Assembly: GCA_016200595.1 (NCBI GenBank)
Contig: JACQEL010000853.1
Span: forward strand, 1-16,948
Direction of reading: 5' to 3'
DNA from: Deltaproteobacteria bacterium
GTDB taxonomy: Bacteria; Desulfobacterota; Binatia; Bin18
Length of the DNA stretch: 16,948 nucleotides
Part shown: positions 11,468 to 16,948 of the stretch, in pieces
Numbering within the stretch: position 1 is the stretch's first letter
Layout: each line of letters opens with the position of its first letter
Program-made: the position numbers and the translations under genes
The notes under the pieces: model-generated
What the model saw: only the letters and a program-made list of their open reading frames with translations
Told to the model about the DNA's origin: nothing
Database searches by the model: none

Positions 11468-14347
11468 ATGTCTTATCATCCCGAAATTGGTCTGATTGAA
11501 CGACTCGCTCTCAAATGGGGATTCTTGAACGATACGCGCCAGGACACAACTGAGGGTGATTACACCTCGCGGCGCGAGGATGGCACCCTGGTCAATTTCC
11601 CCCCCACGGAAAACTGGGACGACTGGGTCGAGTACGATGCCAAGGCCTGGCCGAAAAAGCGTGTGCCCCGACATTATTCGTTGGTGCCAACCATCTGCTT
11701 TAATTGTGAAGCGGCGTGTGGGTTATTGGCCTACATCGACAAAGAGACCCAGGCTATCCAGAAGTTTGAAGGCAACCCCCTTCATCCGGGTAGTCGTGGG
11801 CGCAACTGTGCGAAGGGGCCGGCCACGATTAACCAAGTGACTGACCCGGAACGTATTCTCTATCCGCTCAAACGCAAGGGGCCACGCGGGAGCGGGCAAT
11901 GGGAGCGCGTGACCTGGGACCAGGTACTCGACGATATCGGCAGCCGTATCAGAACAGCGCTCCAGGAAGGCCGGCAGAACGAGGTCATGTACCATGTTGG
12001 TCGGCCGGGGCACGAGCGCTACATGGATCGCGTGCTCCAAGCCTGGGGAGTAGACGGCCACAACTCACATACCAATATCTGCTCGGCTGGCGCGCGCATG
12101 GGGTATCAGATCTGGCACGGCTATGATCGCCCGTCCCCCGATCATGCCAACGCCCGCTTCATTCTCCTGCTGAGCGCGCACCTCGAAGCCGGACATTATT
12201 TCAATCCTCATGCCCAACGCATCATCGATGCCAAGATGGCCGGCGCGAAGATTGCGGTGCTGGACCCACGCCTCTCCAATACTGCGTCGATGGCAGACTA
12301 TTGGCTGCCCACTCAACCTGGGTCAGAAGCCGCGGTGTTGTTGGCCATGGCCAAAATCATTGTGGATGAGAATCTCTATGACCGTGAGTTTCTGCAACGG
12401 TGGGTCAACTGGGAAGAGTACCTCAAAGCGGATTGGCCTCATCTGGAACCGACCTTTGACAATTTTATTGTGGCGCTGCAGCAGGTGTACGCGGAATTTA
12501 CCCCGGAATTTGCGGCGCACGAGAGCGGGGTCGAGGCCGCGTTGATCGTCGACGTTGCACGTCAAGCAGGCCGGGCCGGGTCACGGTTAGCCACCCATAA
12601 CTGGCGCGGCGCGGGCTCAGGCAACCTGGGGGGCTGGCAGGTCGCGCGGGCGCTGCACTTGCTCAACGTCCTCACCGGGAGTGTTGGCACGCCAGGAGGC
12701 ACCTCGCCCAGTGCCTGGAACAAATACCAACCCCAGTTCTGGGAAAACCCACCGGCGCAAAAGTTCTGGAATGAACTCTCTTTCCCGCGCGAATATCCGT
12801 TCGGTTGCTATGAGATGAGTTTCCTCTTGCCCCACTTTCTCAAAGAGGGACGGGGTAAGCTCGATGTTTATTTCACCCGCGTCTACAACCCCGTGTGGAC
12901 TAATCCGGACGGATTCACCTGGATGGAGGTCCTGCGCGACGAAAGCAAAGTCGGTCTGCACATCGCTCTCACCCCTACCTGGAGTGAGACTGCGTTCTTT
13001 GCCGATTACGTTCTGCCGACGGGACACTCACCGGAACGCCACGATCTGCAGAGCCAGGAGACCCATGCGGGCGTGTGGCTCTCATTTCGCCAGCCAGTCT
13101 TGCGCGAGTATTTGCGCCGACAGGGAAAAGAAGTCGAGTTCACCTACCAAGCCAATCCCGGCGAGGTGTGGGAGGAAGACGAGTTCTGGATTGAACTCTC
13201 CTGGCGTATCGACCCCGACGGCAGCCTCGGCATCCGCCATCACTTCGAGTCACCGTATCGTCCGGGAGAGAAACTCAAGATCGAAGAATATTATCGCTGG
13301 ATCTTCGCGAACGCCGTGCCTGGTCTGCCAGAGCAAGCCGCCCGGGAAGGACTCTCTCCGCTTGACTACATGCGTAGGTACGGCGCCTTCCAGATCCCCA
13401 GGGATACCTACCAACGTCACGAACGCCGCTTAAACCCGCAAGAGCTCGCCGGCAGCGAGACCGACCCGCAAACCCGTGTGATCAGTAAAGAAGGAAAAGC
13501 TGTGGGTGTGAGGATCGACGGTGCCGCCCTCGAAGGGTTTGCTTCGCCTTCGCGCAAGCAAGAGTTCTACTCCTCGACCCTCGTCGTTTGGGGTTGGCCC
13601 GAGTATCGCATTCCCGGATACATCAAAAGCCATGTCCACCCCGAGAACCTGGACCCGAGCAAGGGAGAGATGGTGCTCGTCCCCACGTTTCGTCTACCGA
13701 CGTTAATTCACACCCGCTCAGGCAATGCCAAATGGTTGAATGAAATCTCCCACCGCAATCCCGTGTGGATGCACACCACCGACGCCCGCCGACTGGGGGT
13801 ACAGACCGGTGACTTATTGCGCGTGTCCACAGACATCGGCTACTGCGTCAATCACGTCTGGGTCACTGAGAGCATCAAGCCCGGAGTGGTGGCGTGCTCA
13901 CATCACCTGGGTCGCTGGCGACGGTCGCAGGATCAGGGGAGCCGCTGGTCCACCGGCGTGGTGAATATCGAAGAGGAAAATGGGCGCTGGCGGCTGCGCC
14001 AAGTCCGCGGGATTGATCCCTTCCCGAGTTCCGATCCAGACTCTTCGCGCATCTGGTGGACCGACAGTGGGGTCCATCAGAACCTGACTTTCCCAGTCCA
14101 TCCCGACCCGATCAGCGGCATGCACTGTTGGCATCAAAAAGTCACAGTGGAGAGAGCGCACCCGGAAGATCGTTACGGCGACGTCATCGTCGATATAGCA
14201 AAATCGCATGCCATCTACCAAGAGTGGCTGGCCAAAACCCGGCCGGCGCCAGGACCAGGAGGATTACGCCGGCCGCTGTGGTTTACCCGGCCAGTGCGTC
14301 CGGCACCAGAGATGTTCTTCGTCGACGACCTCAGCCCTAAGTCGTAA
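11468..14347 (+). CDS. Molybdopterin oxidoreductase catalytic subunit (SoeA/PsrA-like, probable sulfite dehydrogenase)
   Basis: A 959-residue member of the DMSO-reductase family. A [4Fe-4S] site lies near the N-terminus: C77-x2-C80-x3-C84-x29-C114 (ICFNCEAAC, GRNCAKG). The likely molybdenum ligand is C205 in TNICSAGARMG, as in cysteine-ligated sulfur and formate enzymes; no selenocysteine is needed. The C-terminal part (LPTLIHTRSGNAKW, RRLGVQTGDLLRV) is the dinucleotide-binding domain. No twin-arginine signal is present, so the enzyme is cytoplasmic, matching SoeA, which oxidises sulfite to sulfate. GAGAGG precedes the ATG. With the fused ferredoxin/NrfD gene upstream it forms a complete quinone-linked complex. 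Alternatives are a polysulfide, thiosulfate or tetrathionate reductase; cytoplasmic location and the dioxygenase next door favour sulfite oxidation. Confidence 0.85.
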   Translation: MSYHPEIGLIERLALKWGFLNDTRQDTTEGDYTSRREDGTLVNFPPTENWDDWVEYDAKAWPKKRVPRHYSLVPTICFNCEAACGLLAYIDKETQAIQKFEGNPLHPGSRGRNCAKGPATINQVTDPERILYPLKRKGPRGSGQWERVTWDQVLDDIGSRIRTALQEGRQNEVMYHVGRPGHERYMDRVLQAWGVDGHNSHTNICSAGARMGYQIWHGYDRPSPDHANARFILLLSAHLEAGHYFNPHAQRIIDAKMAGAKIAVLDPRLSNTASMADYWLPTQPGSEAAVLLAMAKIIVDENLYDREFLQRWVNWEEYLKADWPHLEPTFDNFIVALQQVYAEFTPEFAAHESGVEAALIVDVARQAGRAGSRLATHNWRGAGSGNLGGWQVARALHLLNVLTGSVGTPGGTSPSAWNKYQPQFWENPPAQKFWNELSFPREYPFGCYEMSFLLPHFLKEGRGKLDVYFTRVYNPVWTNPDGFTWMEVLRDESKVGLHIALTPTWSETAFFADYVLPTGHSPERHDLQSQETHAGVWLSFRQPVLREYLRRQGKEVEFTYQANPGEVWEEDEFWIELSWRIDPDGSLGIRHHFESPYRPGEKLKIEEYYRWIFANAVPGLPEQAAREGLSPLDYMRRYGAFQIPRDTYQRHERRLNPQELAGSETDPQTRVISKEGKAVGVRIDGAALEGFASPSRKQEFYSSTLVVWGWPEYRIPGYIKSHVHPENLDPSKGEMVLVPTFRLPTLIHTRSGNAKWLNEISHRNPVWMHTTDARRLGVQTGDLLRVSTDIGYCVNHVWVTESIKPGVVACSHHLGRWRRSQDQGSRWSTGVVNIEEENGRWRLRQVRGIDPFPSSDPDSSRIWWTDSGVHQNLTFPVHPDPISGMHCWHQKVTVERAHPEDRYGDVIVDIAKSHAIYQEWLAKTRPAPGPGGLRRPLWFTRPVRPAPEMFFVDDLSPKS

Positions 14348-14396
14348 GTAAACCGGAAAACCCCTTGCCTTAGCAAGTTTGTCTGCTACCTTAAGG

Positions 14397-14410
14397 CCGG
14401 CTCGCGCCGG
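14397..14410. terminator. Small hairpin ahead of gshA
   Basis: CCGGC-TCGC-GCCGG is a 5-bp stem with a tetraloop in the 89-bp gap between the molybdoenzyme gene and gshA. No T-run follows, so it is at best a weak attenuator. Confidence 0.25.
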
Positions 14411-14436
14411 AGGGGAAGTGCCCACAAGGGGGGACC

Positions 14437-15822
14437 ATGTCGCAATATGTTGAAAGCCCTGAAGCGGCTCAGGTCATCGAGAACCGATCTCAATTAATTG
14501 ACTATTTTTATCAAGCGAGTAAGCCGCGCGAGGCGTGGCGTCTCGGCACCGAATATGAGATGGTCGGCGTCTCGCGCCGCAGCGGCCGGGCAGCAAGTTA
14601 CTTCGGCAAACGTGGAATCGAACGTCTCCTCTACCGTCTCGCCGATTCTCTCGGTTGGGAACCGGTCGAAGAAGAAGGCCACGTCATTGCTCTTAAAGGC
14701 GAACGCGCGAACATTTCTCTTGAACCAGGCGCTCAACTCGAACTCTCAGGCGAACAGTGCGAAACCATTCACTGCGCCGACCAGGAACTGCGGCGTCATC
14801 TACAGCACCTGCTTGCGGCAGCCGACGAGTTGGAACTCGACTTTCTCAATCTCGGCATACAGCCGATCAGTCCGCTCGATGACATCCAGTGGATCCCCAA
14901 AACTCGCTACCACTTCATGGCTCCCTACATGGAACAGGTCGGTACTCTCGGTCATCGCATGATGAAACAGACCGCCTCAATCCAGGTCAATTTTGATTTC
15001 AGCACCGAGGCCGATGCCATGATGAAATTCCGCGTCGGTATGGGCCTCGTGCCAATCTTTATGGCTATGTTCGCCAACTCACCGATCTCCGACGGTAGCC
15101 TCAACGGCTTCATGACCATGCGTGGGCATGTGTGGACGGATACCGACCGCCGCCGCTCCGGGTTGCTGCCTTTTGCCTTTTCCGACCGCGCCAGCTTCGA
15201 AGACTATGTCGAGTACGCGCTGAACGTACCTATGTACTTTATCGTCCGTCACGGGCGCTGGGTTGATATGACCGGGGTCCCGTTCCGGCGTTTTCTTACT
15301 GAAGGGCACGAAGGCGAGCGCGCCACCATGGAAGATTGGACTCAGCACCTGACCACCCTTTTCCCCGAAGTCCGGATCAAGAAATATCTCGAGTTGCGCT
15401 GTATCGACCAGCAGCCTCTCGAATTCATGCTGGCCGTGCCCGCTCTCTGCAAAGGCATCTTCTACGAGAACGATGCGCTCTGGGGCGCCTGGGACCTGGT
15501 CAAAAAATGGAGCTGGGAGGAACGGGTCACGGCTTACCTTGCCGCTCACCGCCAGGCGCTGGGGGTACGAGTACATGGCATTACCCTGTTGGATTTCGCC
15601 AAAGAGCTGCTCTCGATTGCTTGGGAGGGCCTGGAACGTCACAATCAGTGTAACGCGGCCGGCGGTAACGAAACGATCTACCTCGAACGCCTGCGCGAGG
15701 AATTGTGGCGGGGTCAATGTCCGGCCTACGGTGTAGTGGAAAAGTGGATGGGCGAGTGGAACTACGACGCCAAGCGTTTGATCGAGGGCACGGCCTATCG
15801 ATTGCCGGAAGAAGAGAAGTAA
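14437..15822 (+). CDS. gshA: Glutamate-cysteine ligase (GshA, plant/alphaproteobacterial GCS2 type)
   Basis: ATP-dependent joining of glutamate and cysteine, the first step of glutathione synthesis, in the cytoplasm. The 461-residue length fits the class. The N-terminal GTEYEMVGV at about 37-45 carries the metal/ATP glutamates E39 and E41, followed by LEPGAQLELSG, a family hallmark; NFDFSTEADAMMKFR and YLELRCIDQQP are further conserved blocks. AAGGGGGG stands just before the ATG. It follows the molybdoenzyme gene by 89 nt on the same strand. Placing glutathione synthesis beside a glutathione-persulfide dioxygenase supplies the thiol carrier of that enzyme. An EgtA-type role cannot be excluded, but no ergothioneine genes are nearby. 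gshB is not in the window. Confidence 0.92.
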   Translation: MSQYVESPEAAQVIENRSQLIDYFYQASKPREAWRLGTEYEMVGVSRRSGRAASYFGKRGIERLLYRLADSLGWEPVEEEGHVIALKGERANISLEPGAQLELSGEQCETIHCADQELRRHLQHLLAAADELELDFLNLGIQPISPLDDIQWIPKTRYHFMAPYMEQVGTLGHRMMKQTASIQVNFDFSTEADAMMKFRVGMGLVPIFMAMFANSPISDGSLNGFMTMRGHVWTDTDRRRSGLLPFAFSDRASFEDYVEYALNVPMYFIVRHGRWVDMTGVPFRRFLTEGHEGERATMEDWTQHLTTLFPEVRIKKYLELRCIDQQPLEFMLAVPALCKGIFYENDALWGAWDLVKKWSWEERVTAYLAAHRQALGVRVHGITLLDFAKELLSIAWEGLERHNQCNAAGGNETIYLERLREELWRGQCPAYGVVEKWMGEWNYDAKRLIEGTAYRLPEEEK

Positions 15823-15889
15823 GTCGGGCAGTCAGCTTTCAGCGGTCAGAAGAGCTCTAGCAGTTCTCCCGTGCGTGTGTCCCTTCCGG

Positions 15890-15944
15890 TGGGAGCGCGG
15901 GCGCCCCGCCCGCCCAAAGGGCGCCCAAGATGGGCGCGCTCCCA
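15890..15944. repeat. GC-rich dispersed inverted repeat
   Basis: TGGGAGCGCG (15890-15899) is complementary to CGCGCTCCCA (15935-15944), and the interior carries GGGCGCC/GGGCGCCC words that can fold further. It lies between gshA and the cyclase gene, both on the plus strand, and may end transcription of the sulfur series. The rest of the gap 15823-16035 shows short CAGTCAGCTTTCAG-type words and no gene. Confidence 0.65.
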
Positions 15945-16035
15945 GGATGTACTAAAGTCGCTACTACCCCGACCTCTGTGATTCCTCGCTATTCCATGAT
16001 AGAGCACACCTCAGCCAAATCTCAGAGGTTGGGGA

Positions 16036-16948
16036 ATGCACTGTCCAAAGTGCCGGCATGAAAACCGCGAGGAAGCCCGATTCTGTCAGGCATGTGGGAG
16101 CAAACTTGAACTCTCCTGCCCTACATGCGGAAACTTGACCCAACCCGCGGCGGCCTTTTGCGACCACTGTGGAACTCCTCTCACTACACAGCCTCTTGCC
16201 TTCAAGACTTCGGACTCCGGACATCGGACCTCGGACATTCCCAGACCCGAAGGTGAGCGTCGCCAGTTGACGGTAATGTTCTGCGATTTGGTCGGCTCGA
16301 CCGCCCTTTCACAACAGCTCGACCCCGAAGATCTGCGCGAGGTCGTGCGCGCCTACCAAGAAACTTGTGCGGCCGTCATTGCCCGCTTCGAGGGACACCT
16401 GGCGAAATATCTCGGGGATGGGCTGCTGGTCTACTTCGGTTACCCGGTGGCTCATGAGGATGATGCCCAAAGAGCCGTAAGAGCTGGACTGGAGATTGTC
16501 AGGGCAATTAATAAATTGTCCTTCCCACCACAGGTGCGATTGTCCCAGTCCCTTCAGGTTCGTATCGGCATTCACACTGGCTTGGTTGTGGCAGGCGAAA
16601 TGGGAGGCGGCGACACACGAGAACCTCTAGCCATCGTTGGCGAGACTCCGAACATCGCTGCCCGGCTGCAAGAGCTGGCTGCACCCAACAGTGTCGTCCT
16701 CAGCGCCGCTACCTATCACCTCAGCCAAGGGTATTTCGAGTGTCAGCCTCTTGGTCCGCAATCGTTGAAGGGGATTTCACTGCCGCTAGAGGTGTATCGG
16801 GCACTTGGTGAAAACGGAGCGCGCAGCCGCTTGGAAGTGGCAGCTACCACCGGCTTGACCCCGCTGGTTGGCCGAGCGCAAGAAGTAGGGTTGCTGCTGG
16901 AACGTTGGGAGCAGACGAAAGAAGGCATGGGGCAGGTGGTGTTGCTGA
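16036..16948 (+). CDS. Class III nucleotide cyclase with double zinc ribbon and AAA domain, 5' part only
   Basis: The first 304 codons of a large signalling protein that runs off the right edge. Two zinc ribbons come first: CPKC/CQAC at residues 3-20 and CPTC/CDHC at 28-45. A repeat-derived linker (SDSGHRTSDIPRP) leads to a class III adenylate/guanylate cyclase domain at about 77-258: metal aspartates D84 (FCDLVGST) and D128 (YLGDG), and N206/R210 of the catalytic loop (GETPNIAARL). From residue 275, PLVGRAQEVGLLLERW begins an AAA domain like that of the regulator at 494-3430 (PPVGRQAELAQLHKW), so ATPase and TPR parts are expected beyond the edge. The ATG follows a GAGG/GGGGA purine stretch. 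The product is probably cAMP, although the signal sensed is unknown. Confidence 0.88.
   Translation, partial: MHCPKCRHENREEARFCQACGSKLELSCPTCGNLTQPAAAFCDHCGTPLTTQPLAFKTSDSGHRTSDIPRPEGERRQLTVMFCDLVGSTALSQQLDPEDLREVVRAYQETCAAVIARFEGHLAKYLGDGLLVYFGYPVAHEDDAQRAVRAGLEIVRAINKLSFPPQVRLSQSLQVRIGIHTGLVVAGEMGGGDTREPLAIVGETPNIAARLQELAAPNSVVLSAATYHLSQGYFECQPLGPQSLKGISLPLEVYRALGENGARSRLEVAATTGLTPLVGRAQEVGLLLERWEQTKEGMGQVVLL
16203..16250. repeat. In-frame GGACTCCGGACATCGGACC repeat in the cyclase linker
   Basis: The words TCGGACTCCGGACATCGGAC and CTCGGACATTCC follow each other between the zinc ribbons and the cyclase domain and encode a Ser/Asp/His-rich linker. It is the third case in this window of intergenic-style repeats read in frame between domains. 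Confidence 0.55.

Noticed and set aside
11468..14347. Formate dehydrogenase alpha subunit
   Set aside because: The likely molybdenum ligand is Cys, which formate dehydrogenases may also have, but there is no diaphorase or FdhE/D partner, and the NrfD-type anchor and persulfide dioxygenase neighbours fit a sulfur enzyme better. It remains a minor alternative.
15079..15717. 212-codon open frame on the minus strand
   Set aside because: It is a mirror of gshA, which has clear family motifs across the same bases.

Overview
The window looks like chromosomal DNA from an uncultured, environmental, moderately GC-rich bacterium. Three things point that way: large AAA-TPR signalling ATPases, many short dispersed hairpin and minisatellite repeats that also invade coding linkers in frame, and a metabolism of persulfide oxidation plus hydrocarbon-type oxygenases. 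This resembles candidate groups such as Tectomicrobia, Binatota or former deltaproteobacterial lineages. That assignment is inference from style; there is no rRNA or other marker gene here. No tRNA, CRISPR array, transposase or prophage gene is visible.

Left part (1-3430, minus strand): the 5' end of a short-chain dehydrogenase, preceded by a bipartite hairpin repeat, then a long AAA-ATPase/TPR regulator. The regulator's N-terminal winged-helix domain is cut in half.

Middle part (3544-6838, plus strand): a TmoA-like diiron monooxygenase alpha subunit with all six iron ligands, a 119-bp MITE-like element, a Rieske ferredoxin, a sigma factor of the ECF type lacking most of region 2, and its overlapping membrane anti-sigma factor. 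The beta, gamma, effector and reductase partners expected for a toluene-type monooxygenase are absent. The oxygenase/Rieske pair therefore lies between two regulators that have each lost their N-terminal half. A second 119-bp MITE copy, in the opposite orientation, follows the anti-sigma gene.

Right part (7114-15822): a coherent sulfur cassette. A divergent ArsR-family repressor faces a 20-bp perfect palindrome and a co-directional series: two YeeE/YedE half-transporters overlapping by 4 nt, a persulfide dioxygenase-rhodanese fusion, a fused four-cluster ferredoxin/NrfD membrane subunit, a Soe/Psr-type molybdopterin catalytic subunit and a glutamate-cysteine ligase. Read as a pathway, sulfur compounds enter through YeeE/YedE, glutathione made from the GshA product carries the sulfane sulfur, the dioxygenase turns glutathione persulfide into sulfite, and the molybdoenzyme passes sulfite electrons to the quinone pool, giving sulfate. 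The gene order and families are seen; the direction and substrates are inferred.

Right edge (16036-16948): the start of a class III adenylate/guanylate cyclase with two zinc ribbons, leading into an AAA domain of the same type as the regulator on the left. The gene continues beyond the window. Gaps between genes are all under 300 bp and are mostly filled with repeats.
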